DNA from: an uncultured Bacteroidota bacterium
Lineage (GTDB): Bacteria > Bacteroidota > Bacteroidia > NS11-12g > UBA9320
Assembly: GCA_913056425.1 (NCBI GenBank)
Contig: CAJXLR010000097.1
Span: 1-6,336, forward strand
Reading direction: 5' to 3'
DNA length: 6,336 nt
The position numbers and the translations under genes are program-made. Under the pieces are notes generated by a model. The model saw nothing but the letters and a program-made list of their open reading frames with translations, searched no databases and was not told the DNA's origin. Below are positions 1-6,069 of this stretch, piece after piece. Every line of letters starts with the position of its first letter. Position 1 is the stretch's first letter.

Positions 1-72
1 ACAGCTCACAATTTGTGACGGCAATGTTAACCAAATATTGCTTAGCTCAAGCAACGTCGTGGTTCAATATTG

Positions 73-80
73 TATCTTTA
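73..80 (+). promoter_or_regulatory. Possible -7 element of the peroxidase gene
   Basis: The octamer TATCTTTA matches seven of eight positions of the Bacteroidota -7 consensus TAnnTTTG and lies 20 bp before the ATG at 101. No TTTG is visible at the expected -33 distance, so the promoter is weakly supported. Between it and the start is AAGGGG at 93-98, a purine run that could act as a modest ribosome binding site 2 nt before the ATG. Confidence 0.35.
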
Positions 81-100
81 CGGTAAACTAATAAGGGGCG

Positions 101-1201
101 ATGAACAAGCGGTCAAGAATACTTAACAAACGGACAATTTACGCAGCGGGATTAGCATTAATCCTGTCGTTTGCATCCGGTTGTCGTAAAGACGCGCCTC
201 TACCCTCCAAAATCATTTCATGTGGCACTCCTTACGAACTTGAGCTACCACAAAACACACCTCCCATGCCTATTCCGGAGGATAATCCAATGACTTCAGA
301 GGGTATCGAACTAGGAAGGCATCTCTTCTATGAGAAAATGTTATCCGGTGACAACACACAGGCGTGTGCAAGCTGTCACCAACAAGAGCATGCATTTGCT
401 GAAAACACGAAATTCAGTACAGGTATAGATGGTTTCGAAGGTACTCGCAACGCAATGCCCATTGCAAACTTAGGGTGGTCACCAAAATTGTTTTGGGACG
501 GTAAGGCCAACTCACTGGAAGAGCTCGTACTCTTCCCTATCCAGTCTGAAGTAGAAATGCATGAAAGCGTTTTTCGTGCGGTAAGAAAGCTTCAGCAGAG
601 TGACAAATATCCAGCCATGTTCTACCAAGCCTTCTGTGATTCAACAATCACGGTGGAAACGATGTCGAAGGCACTTGCTCAATTCATGCGATCTATTGTG
701 TCATACAATTACAGATCGGTTCCCGGAATTGGCAACGAACTCAGAAACGAAGTCCAGAAGCGTGGATTTGAAGTGTTTGTCGACGAGAATAAAGGAGATT
801 GTTTTCACTGTCATACCGTAACAACGTTTACAACAAACTTCAAATTCGAAAACAACGGATTAAACGAGAACCCGGAATCAGATCCGGGACTCTATGCTCA
901 AACAGGCAATCCGGACGATATGGGTAAGTTCAAAATACCGTCCTTAATCAATTTACGTCATACCGCACCTTACATGCACGATGGGAGGTTTTCAAACCTG
1001 ATGGAAGTATTAAATTTCTACGACACCGGATTTCATGTATCACCAACACTATCGATTGATCTTAGGAAACATACAAAAGATGGTAAACCTGTACCCCGTC
1101 TCTGGAGCGAGCGAGACAAATTGGACTTACTGGCGTTCTTACTCACCTTGGAAGACACAACACTTCTTACGAATCCAAAGTGGGCTCGTCCTGAAGATTA
1201 A
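101..1201 (+). CDS. Di-heme cytochrome c peroxidase (CcpA/MauG superfamily), lipoprotein
   Basis: The 366-residue product carries two c-type heme sites, CASCH (89-93) and CFHCH (234-238), spaced as in bacterial di-heme peroxidases, one heme per domain. Family landmarks are also visible: FWDG (131-134), and the APYMHDGR stretch (289-296) in the second domain. Known members reduce hydrogen peroxide in the cell envelope with electrons from small redox carriers; MauG/MbnH relatives instead oxidise protein residues, and the sequence alone does not separate these roles. The N-terminus has basic residues, a hydrophobic stretch (about 13-24) and ASGC at 25-28, so Cys28 is probably lipidated after export. 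The following R-K-D could favour surface display, which is inference. The start at 101 places the signal peptide correctly and has AAGGGG just upstream. It is transcribed alone, converging on the DUF4249 gene. Length is normal for the family and no defect is seen. Confidence 0.93.
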   Translation: MNKRSRILNKRTIYAAGLALILSFASGCRKDAPLPSKIISCGTPYELELPQNTPPMPIPEDNPMTSEGIELGRHLFYEKMLSGDNTQACASCHQQEHAFAENTKFSTGIDGFEGTRNAMPIANLGWSPKLFWDGKANSLEELVLFPIQSEVEMHESVFRAVRKLQQSDKYPAMFYQAFCDSTITVETMSKALAQFMRSIVSYNYRSVPGIGNELRNEVQKRGFEVFVDENKGDCFHCHTVTTFTTNFKFENNGLNENPESDPGLYAQTGNPDDMGKFKIPSLINLRHTAPYMHDGRFSNLMEVLNFYDTGFHVSPTLSIDLRKHTKDGKPVPRLWSERDKLDLLAFLLTLEDTTLLTNPKWARPED

Positions 1202-1212
1202 GTCTCACCTCC

Positions 1213-2103
1213 CTAGCGTATTGTATCGCTGGCTAAGGTCTTAGTTAAAAAGACACCCAGACCATTGTTGATGTTGCTGTGTACGATCACAGCACTACCA
1301 AATGGACCTGACTCTTGAAAGTCTTGCTGATCTCTAAATTTCTGTAGCGTTGTGATATACTGATAGTAGTCAGAAGTAACTGTCTGTAATTCGATTAGAT
1401 ACAGTACATCCGAATTACCTGCGACCAATCCACCGGGAGGCACTACCGATATCGTTTTTTCTCGACCGTTAAACAGCTTGTCATTAAACAGGTAACCTCC
1501 ATCATTTAGCTCTACAGTTTCCGGGTGTGATAACGTTTCATCCGTCATGGCAAAATCGAATGGCAAGTAAAGATCTGCCACTTCGCTGTAATAATAGAAA
1601 TGAGCGATGTAGTAATTATTACCTGATACATCTGTCCAAGTGAGTGATAATAAGTCAGACGGGTTTCCATTCATATCAACAGCACCATTTTCGACGTATC
1701 GAACAGATTTACTTACAGGTTCTTCAGGCATACGCGATCGCGCATTGGCTGTAGACAAGACTCCGGCATTATCCGTAACTGTAACCTCGTATGTTTGTCC
1801 GGGAACGGGTTTCCGATTTGCGACAAACCTATTCGTGTTGTTGTCGTATTGTACTGATACTGTGTTTCCATTTGCAACCAACTGAACATCTACATTATCG
1901 TAACGCGTTGGGACGCTGTCCGAATACGCATTTGCGGACTTCCCAACATAAATCGAAATGTTTTCGGTGTTACTCAAAACGCTGTTAACAATCAGCTGGT
2001 CGGTATACTCCGGCAACTGACTGCTGGGAATTGGTCTCTCGTTGCCGCATGAGATTAGCAACCACGGAGCTATTAGTATGAATATATATAATAGGTTCTT
2101 CAT
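1213..2103 (-). CDS. DUF4249 family lipoprotein, partner of the TonB-dependent receptor
   Basis: The 296-residue product begins with a short hydrophobic signal ending in LLISC, giving a probable lipidated Cys19. DUF4249-like features follow: an early LIVNSVLS strand, a Y-E-V-T-V-T-D-N-A-G segment near 105-114 resembling an Ig-like strand, and a C-terminal block with SDYYQYITTLQKF, GPFG and HSNINNGLGVF, the most diagnostic part of the family. DUF4249 proteins are found in Bacteroidota, commonly beside TonB-dependent receptors, and are presumed outer-membrane lipoproteins helping substrate capture, by analogy with SusD; the substrate is unknown. Here the ATG lies 2 nt after the receptor stop codon, so the two are co-transcribed and probably translationally coupled. 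The gene ends 11 nt from the convergent peroxidase stop, with no clear terminator. The family call rests on remembered motifs. Confidence 0.85.
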   Translation of the reverse strand: MKNLLYIFILIAPWLLISCGNERPIPSSQLPEYTDQLIVNSVLSNTENISIYVGKSANAYSDSVPTRYDNVDVQLVANGNTVSVQYDNNTNRFVANRKPVPGQTYEVTVTDNAGVLSTANARSRMPEEPVSKSVRYVENGAVDMNGNPSDLLSLTWTDVSGNNYYIAHFYYYSEVADLYLPFDFAMTDETLSHPETVELNDGGYLFNDKLFNGREKTISVVPPGGLVAGNSDVLYLIELQTVTSDYYQYITTLQKFRDQQDFQESGPFGSAVIVHSNINNGLGVFLTKTLASDTIR

Positions 2104-2105
2104 GA

Positions 2106-4412
2106 TTAGATTCTTAAACGGTAAGTGATGAATGGTAATAGTGAAAATCCGGATTGCACATAAGCCGTATACTTATACGTAGTGGTATTCTCATCTCTAC
2201 GTGACAGAACCGTATCCGTGTTTCGGGTGCCGAGTAAATTGTAAATCATAAGCTCAAGACTCTGAACCTCGTCGGAGAAGAACCACTCAAATCGCATATC
2301 CACTCGGGCATGACGATTGGCTCGATAGTTATTTATTTGATCGTAGCCTAAAACGATGTCTCCAAAAATATCTCTGTATTTGGCTGTTGGAAGCGTGAAT
2401 GGATTACCGGTGGCATAGACTCCATTTAGAGAAAAGATGAAGTTTTCAATATTCTGTACGAATCCTGCCTTCCCAGTAAATGTGCGGTCGTAATCAAATG
2501 GGAATGATTCTCCGCGGTTAAGTTCATCGTATGTTCTACGCGCTCTGGCAATGGTCGCTGAAGCATAGAACAACTGATTCTCGTTGGCATACTTAATGCT
2601 GTTTTCCCATCCCATAACGCTGCCAGTACCCACCAGAGCATTTGCATCAACATCGGTGCGATCAAACCAATCTGCAGCATAGTAAATGGGCTGATTTGAG
2701 AGGGTCTTGTAATACGCTTCACTCAAGAAGCGCAAGCCTTTTCCATTCGTAGTTGTATACGCCGCCGAGAAGATGTTCGATCCTTGAGGTTTCAGTGTTT
2801 CAGTGGCAGGTAGCCACACAATCAAGTTATCTGTAGCGCTCCCATCCGGGTTGTACATATGAAAGAACTGGTTCATGCGTGAATACGCCAACTTGAAGGA
2901 TGAATTCGTGGTTAACTGGTAGCGAGCAGATAAACGCGGTTCAACATAAAAACCTGTGAAGTCTTTATAGTTATAAAGTGTCGTACGCAATCCTGCATTT
3001 AATTTGATTCTATCATCAACCTGAACTTCATCCTCGATGTATGCTGCTATTTCAAGTGCCGTTTGACGAATTGTATCACCAAACTGGTTGTCGGTAAGCA
3101 GGTTCCTGTTGATGTCAAAGCGACGTTCAACCAATGATCCTGAGTTATTTATATGTAGTCGATTTTGCAGTCCATAACGCAACAAAGTCTTTTTGGTCAA
3201 TCGTTGTTCAAAATCGACATTGGCACCAACCTCTCCATTTGAGAAACGCGCTCTGAATTCACTGATTGCATTTGAGCCGGGAGGCGCAGTAAAGTCTGTC
3301 TCATCAAGCGCCAATATGTTCCCATAGTTGGTGAAATAAAATGTGTATTGGGCTTTGCGCTTGCTCGACAAAACATGGTTGAAACGTGTAGATATTGTAT
3401 GATTCACCAGTTCGAAATCGAATGCAAAATCAAGAGAAGTAAGGCCGGTTGAATCATCTATTTCAGATCCACTAAACCTGAACTTATCCTTTAGGTTATA
3501 AAAGCTAATATCTAAGCTATTCTTTTCTCCAACGTTGAGGTGCAAGCCTGCCATAAAATCTCGATAGAAGAACGCTTGTCCGCCAAGTTGGATTAGTGCA
3601 TCGATGTACGACCGACGTAAACCGAAGCTAATACTGTTGCCATTACCGATAGGTACCCCTACGTTTAGATTCGCTATTGCAGGTGACACAGCTAACTTAA
3701 CCTCAGCTTCATCCGCATTACCTCTGTACGATTCTACATCTACCACACTAGCTAGTTTACCTCCAAATCGTGCAGGGAAGGCTGATTTATACAAGGTCAC
3801 ATCTTCGAGCATCTCCGGATGGAAATTGGAAATAAATCCACCCCAGTGACCGGTGCTATATATTGGTGCACCGTCCAATAACATTTGATTTTGTCCGAGG
3901 CCTCCACCGCGAACAGTCATGTTAGAATAACCAGCGAGTGCGAAATCTACTCCAGGTTGGATTTGTAAAGACTTTACTAAATCCGGCTCAGAGAAAATGT
4001 AGGGTATATTGTCGAGCTCTACACGGTCGATGACATGTTTACCGGTGTAAACATCGGTGACCATTTGATTTGATACGGATGTTGGGGTAAAGATGGTAAA
4101 CTCTGTGTTATAAAGTGGTTCGAGATAGATGTTCACTGTATTCACACTATCCGCATTTATCGTGATGGTGTTGGTCTCATATCCATCTCTTTCAACTACA
4201 ATCTTGGCAAGGTGGTTCGACACGATTAGGTTGAAATATCCGAAATGGTCGGTAGTATGTTGGAGTGTATCCTCTGCTATGTAAACGGTGGCTTCAGACA
4301 GGGGTCTTCCGGAAAGTTCGGAAAACACAAAGCCTTCAATGTGTTTGGTTTCTTGGGCTTTAACCGCGAAGGTTAATAGGCATGCAACCAATAGTAATTG
4401 GAGATGTTTCAT
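2106..4412 (-). CDS. TonB-dependent outer-membrane receptor with carboxypeptidase-like regulatory domain
   Basis: The 768-residue product is read from ATG at 4412. Residues 1-20 form a signal peptide (MKHLQLLLVACLLTF, then AVKAQ and probable cleavage before ET). Residues about 23-98 form a carboxypeptidase-D regulatory-like beta-sandwich (EGFVFSELSGRPLSEATVYI, then FGYF). About 120-230 is the plug, with VRGG (167-170), DGAPIY (180-185) and ARFGG (214-218). The rest, to the terminal ITYRLRI, is the 22-strand barrel. Such receptors import large or scarce ligands using TonB-ExbBD energy; the ligand cannot be told from sequence. An in-frame ATG at 4538 would add 42 residues ahead of the signal peptide; it is rejected because that would bury the signal and because an exact -7 promoter element lies between the two starts. 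It is first in an operon with the DUF4249 gene. Length is typical and the frame is intact. Confidence 0.93.
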   Translation of the reverse strand: MKHLQLLLVACLLTFAVKAQETKHIEGFVFSELSGRPLSEATVYIAEDTLQHTTDHFGYFNLIVSNHLAKIVVERDGYETNTITINADSVNTVNIYLEPLYNTEFTIFTPTSVSNQMVTDVYTGKHVIDRVELDNIPYIFSEPDLVKSLQIQPGVDFALAGYSNMTVRGGGLGQNQMLLDGAPIYSTGHWGGFISNFHPEMLEDVTLYKSAFPARFGGKLASVVDVESYRGNADEAEVKLAVSPAIANLNVGVPIGNGNSISFGLRRSYIDALIQLGGQAFFYRDFMAGLHLNVGEKNSLDISFYNLKDKFRFSGSEIDDSTGLTSLDFAFDFELVNHTISTRFNHVLSSKRKAQYTFYFTNYGNILALDETDFTAPPGSNAISEFRARFSNGEVGANVDFEQRLTKKTLLRYGLQNRLHINNSGSLVERRFDINRNLLTDNQFGDTIRQTALEIAAYIEDEVQVDDRIKLNAGLRTTLYNYKDFTGFYVEPRLSARYQLTTNSSFKLAYSRMNQFFHMYNPDGSATDNLIVWLPATETLKPQGSNIFSAAYTTTNGKGLRFLSEAYYKTLSNQPIYYAADWFDRTDVDANALVGTGSVMGWENSIKYANENQLFYASATIARARRTYDELNRGESFPFDYDRTFTGKAGFVQNIENFIFSLNGVYATGNPFTLPTAKYRDIFGDIVLGYDQINNYRANRHARVDMRFEWFFSDEVQSLELMIYNLLGTRNTDTVLSRRDENTTTYKYTAYVQSGFSLLPFITYRLRI

Positions 4413-4428
4413 TCGAAAAGTTGAAAAA

Positions 4429-4436
4429 CAAAAGTA
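4429..4436 (-). promoter_or_regulatory. -7 element of the receptor/DUF4249 operon promoter
   Basis: On the minus strand the octamer is TACTTTTG, an exact match to the Bacteroidota consensus TAnnTTTG. It ends 16 nt before the ATG at 4412, implying a leader of only about 10-13 nt. At about 20 bp upstream the minus strand reads TTGC (4457-4460), a partial match to the -33 TTTG. The position supports 4412 as the true start. Confidence 0.65.
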
Positions 4437-4454
4437 GCCAAGTAGAAGAATAAA

Positions 4455-4475
4455 TGGCAAGTGGCAATTCAATCT
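4455..4475. repeat. Short degenerate 7-bp repeat track
   Basis: Three adjacent 7-bp units can be read on the plus strand: TGGCAAG, TGGCAAT and TCAATCT. The first two differ at one base and the third is diverged. The track overlaps the expected -33 region of the receptor promoter. It is short and supported mainly by the presence of clearer heptamer tracks at 4514-4541 and 5025-5066. Confidence 0.4.
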
Positions 4476-4513
4476 TAGACGAATTTGACTAAGGCCATTG
4501 TTGTTGACCATAA

Positions 4514-4541
4514 CCAACGTCCAACACCCAATGTTCAATTG
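4514..4541. repeat. Degenerate heptanucleotide repeat (CCAAyrT-like, 4 units)
   Basis: Four consecutive 7-bp units start at 4514, 4521, 4528 and 4535: CCAACGT, CCAACAC, CCAATGT, TCAATTG. The YCAA core at the head of each unit is kept while the tail drifts. It lies upstream of the receptor promoter in non-coding DNA. Drifting heptamer tracks occur in intergenic DNA of various bacteria; the function of this one is unknown. Confidence 0.6.
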
Positions 4542-4590
4542 TAGAAGTAATGGTCTTCCAATTATTATTTAGGAGCCACCTTCGAGATGT

Positions 4591-4621
4591 CGAATGACTG
4601 TGACTCATAAAGACTCATTCG
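4591..4621. repeat. Inverted repeat upstream of the tRNA promoter
   Basis: The arms CGAATGA (4591-4597) and TCATTCG (4615-4621) are perfect 7-bp complements separated by 17 nt. The repeat sits 24 bp ahead of the -33 element of the tRNA promoter. No T-run follows, so it is not a usual intrinsic terminator. It could be a protein-binding site or chance; arms of this length are not rare. The rest of the non-coding stretch 4437-4644 holds only the heptamer tracks, and no gene is seen. Confidence 0.35.
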
Positions 4622-4644
4622 GCGTTTAAAAAAGCACGATACTA

Positions 4645-4675
4645 TTTGTTCAAAAATTATAACGTATTACTTTTG
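4645..4675 (+). promoter_or_regulatory. Promoter of tRNA-Arg (exact Bacteroidota consensus)
   Basis: TTTG at 4645-4648 and TACTTTTG at 4668-4675 are separated by exactly 19 bp, a full match to TTTG-N19-TAnnTTTG, recognised by the primary sigma factor of Bacteroidota. The -7 element ends 10 bp before the mature tRNA 5' end, leaving room for a very short 5' leader to be removed by RNase P. A strong consensus promoter fits a tRNA gene. Confidence 0.85.
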
Positions 4676-4685
4676 CACCCGCTTT

Positions 4686-4762
4686 GGCCTCGTAGCTCAA
4701 CTGAATAGAGCATCTGACTACGGATCAGAAGGTTCCAGGTTTGAATCCTGGCGAGGTCACCA
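4686..4762 (+). tRNA. tRNA-Arg (anticodon ACG)
   Basis: A complete 77-nt cloverleaf can be folded by eye. The acceptor stem is GGCCTCG/CGAGGTC with one G-T wobble, the D stem GCTC/GAGC, the anticodon stem TCTGA/TCAGA with loop CTACGGA giving anticodon ACG, a 5-nt variable loop, and the T stem CCAGG/CCTGG. Discriminator A is at 4759 and the CCA end is encoded at 4760-4762. It reads CGN arginine codons, with A34 expected to be deaminated to inosine by TadA. Two elbow positions depart from the usual: base 19 is A, not G, and base 56 is T, not C, so the tertiary pair would be A19-U56. Levitt pair 15-48 is A-U. Confidence 0.97.
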
Positions 4763-4772
4763 AGAGAACAAG

Positions 4773-4796
4773 AGCCAGCTCCCAGCTGGCTTTTTT
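4773..4796 (+). terminator. Intrinsic terminator of tRNA-Arg
   Basis: AGCCAGCT (4773-4780), a CCC loop and AGCTGGCT (4784-4791) form an 8-bp GC-rich hairpin followed directly by a run of T (4791-4796). It lies 10 nt after the tRNA CCA end and closes a single-gene tRNA transcript. Confidence 0.9.
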
Positions 4797-5024
4797 CGTT
4801 TATGACGAGCAACAAGTCAAGCTCGCTTGAACTTTTGCGAGGAGTAAACGAAAAACAGCTATTCGCGGTCGAGCGAATGGATGGAACTTGTTCTCGGAAT
4901 TCGGAACGATATCAGGATCATGGAATAATCCGGAGGGGAGTGCCTGTGCCAGTGGAGAGTGTGAGTGTGAGACTGCCTGTCGGCAGCTGTTGGCAGACAG
5001 GCGTGAATGCTCGAATAACCAGCT
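4797..5024. other. Non-coding, hairpin-rich intergenic segment
   Basis: No convincing gene is seen on either strand. The segment contains several small inverted repeats: TCAAGC/GCTTGA (4817-4822 and 4825-4830), ATTCGC/GCGAAT (4861-4866 and 4873-4878) and the longer repeat at 4975-5002. A plus-strand open frame from 4802 to 5101 crosses it, but its C-terminal part simply translates the heptamer array as a repeated S-T-F-N-S-P motif, it overlaps the channel start, and it resembles no family I recognise. This may be decayed sequence or a set of structured repeats. Confidence 0.5.
4975..5002. repeat. REP-like inverted repeat
   Basis: GCCTGTC (4975-4981) and GACAGGC (4996-5002) are perfect 7-bp complements around a 14-nt centre that itself contains GGCAG and TTGGCA. 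It lies in GC-richer sequence than its surroundings, is free of coding sequence, and resembles the GC-rich palindromic elements scattered between genes in many bacteria. Only one copy is seen here, so membership in a repeated family is inference. Confidence 0.45.
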
Positions 5025-5066
5025 CAACTTTCAACTCTCCACTTTCAACTTTCAATTCTCCAAAAT
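5025..5066. repeat. Degenerate heptanucleotide array (CAACTTT-like, 6 units)
   Basis: Six adjacent 7-bp units start at 5025, 5032, 5039, 5046, 5053 and 5060. The consensus is CAACTTT; units 1 and 4 are identical (CAACTTT), the others differ at one to a few positions, and the last (CCAAAAT) is most diverged. The array stops 19 bp before the -7 element of the channel gene, so it covers the expected -33 region. Spacing and strand match the track at 4514-4541, which shares the YCAA core. Confidence 0.75.
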
Positions 5067-5085
5067 ACTGTGACTCAGTAAACCT

Positions 5086-5093
5086 TATCTTTG
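5086..5093 (+). promoter_or_regulatory. -7 element of the mechanosensitive channel gene
   Basis: TATCTTTG matches TAnnTTTG exactly and ends only 4 bp before the GTG start at 5098. With transcription usually beginning a few bases after this element, the message would start at or next to the GTG. No TTTG is visible at the usual -33 position, which is occupied by the end of the heptamer array. Confidence 0.6.
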
Positions 5094-5097
5094 CCAC

Positions 5098-6069
5098 GTG
5101 AATTGGTCAGATCGAATTAGTCATACACTCTACAACTTTTTTCTAGATGCGGGAATGAGCGAAGCCTCAGCCGAAACCATAAACATGGTAATTCTGCTCA
5201 TTGCCATTGCGATATTTATCGGGTTAGTGGACTTCAGTTTACGCCTTGCATTAAGACGGTTTTTCAATCAGTTTGCTGCGCGTACAAAAACTCACTTCGA
5301 CGACTACCTCGTAAAGAATAAAGTCCCTAGAAACCTCGCACATATAATTCCACTCTTCCTAGCGTTTAAGGTTTCACCTATTGTCTTTAGTGACTTTAAA
5401 CCGTATGCGAATTACACCGATATTGCGCTACAAGTTTTAGGCGTAATCCTTACGCTAGCCATAGTTCGAGGCTTGCTCAAAACGTTGGAGGATTACTTCA
5501 AGACTTTACCCAAACTTAAAGACAAGCCCATCAATTCGTACATCCAAGTGTTTACGATCTTCGCTTGGATTGTTGGGGTACTATCGATTTTCGCCATCCT
5601 AACCGGAATTTCATTCGGCAAATTCGTGACTGGTTTAGGTGCAGCATCCGCTGTGATATTATTAATCTTCCGTGATACCATACTCGGTTTTGTTGCCAGT
5701 ATTCAAGTGTCGATTAACGATATGGTGCACATTGGCGACTGGATTACCTTTGAAAAGTATGGTGCGGATGGTGATGTTATTGAAATCAACTTAGCTACGG
5801 TTAAAGTTCAAAATTTTGATAAAACGGTGAGCACGGTTCCAGCTACGGCATTTGTTCAAGACAGTTTTGTCAATTGGCGTGGAATGTCTGAAAGTGGTGC
5901 TAGACGTATCAAACGAAATATTCATATAGACATTACCTCAATTCGCCATCTTGACGAAGGATTGTTGGATGCTTTAATGGAAATAGACCTTATCAACTCT
6001 TTTATGGTCGACCGACAAAAAGAAATTGATCAATCCAATTCAAAGAAAAAATCACAAAGTTTTCTGTAG
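5098..6069 (+). CDS. MscS-superfamily mechanosensitive channel (YbdG-like), C-terminally truncated
   Basis: The 323-residue product is an inner-membrane channel that opens under membrane tension and relieves hypo-osmotic shock. Hydrophobic helices lie at about 29-49, 79-98, 106-126 and 148-170, followed by the glycine/alanine-rich pore helix (about 173-204) and the MscS beta domain with GDWI (213-216), GDVIEI (225-230) and STVPATAFV (245-253). The extended N-terminal helices and the GARRIKRNIHID and DRQKEID segments resemble the YbdG branch. Those proteins are usually about 410-430 residues and continue with a conserved NGRRLTN block and a C-terminal alpha/beta domain. Here similarity stops near residue 318 and a short tail (SQSFL) leads to a stop, so about 90-100 residues are missing. 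GTG at 5098 is chosen because residues 8-28 look like a genuine family N-terminus; the ATG at 5155 is the alternative. It may be non-functional. Confidence 0.85.
   Translation: MNWSDRISHTLYNFFLDAGMSEASAETINMVILLIAIAIFIGLVDFSLRLALRRFFNQFAARTKTHFDDYLVKNKVPRNLAHIIPLFLAFKVSPIVFSDFKPYANYTDIALQVLGVILTLAIVRGLLKTLEDYFKTLPKLKDKPINSYIQVFTIFAWIVGVLSIFAILTGISFGKFVTGLGAASAVILLIFRDTILGFVASIQVSINDMVHIGDWITFEKYGADGDVIEINLATVKVQNFDKTVSTVPATAFVQDSFVNWRGMSESGARRIKRNIHIDITSIRHLDEGLLDALMEIDLINSFMVDRQKEIDQSNSKKKSQSFL

Noticed and set aside
1214..1232. Possible bidirectional terminator between the convergent genes, with AGCG and CGCT.
   Set aside because: Only 4 bp can pair and no T-run follows on either strand.
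5025..5066. The six-unit heptamer array considered as a CRISPR remnant.
   Set aside because: The units are contiguous 7-mers with no spacers, far shorter than CRISPR repeats, and no cas gene is present.
4597..5077. The 11-bp word ACTGTGACTCA occurs at 4597-4607 and 5067-5077, upstream of the tRNA and channel promoters respectively.
   Set aside because: An exact 11-bp match is expected by chance several times in a window of this size, and the distances to the two -7 elements differ widely (about 60 and 8 bp).
4802..5101. A 99-codon plus-strand open frame between the tRNA terminator and the channel gene.
   Set aside because: Its last third is a translation of the heptamer array, it overlaps the channel start, it crosses several hairpins, and the rest resembles no family I know.
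6046..6069. Single-base indel in the A-run (6046-6051) as the cause of the channel truncation.
   Set aside because: Reading the other two frames after the run does not recover the expected conserved C-terminal block, so an indel alone cannot restore the gene.
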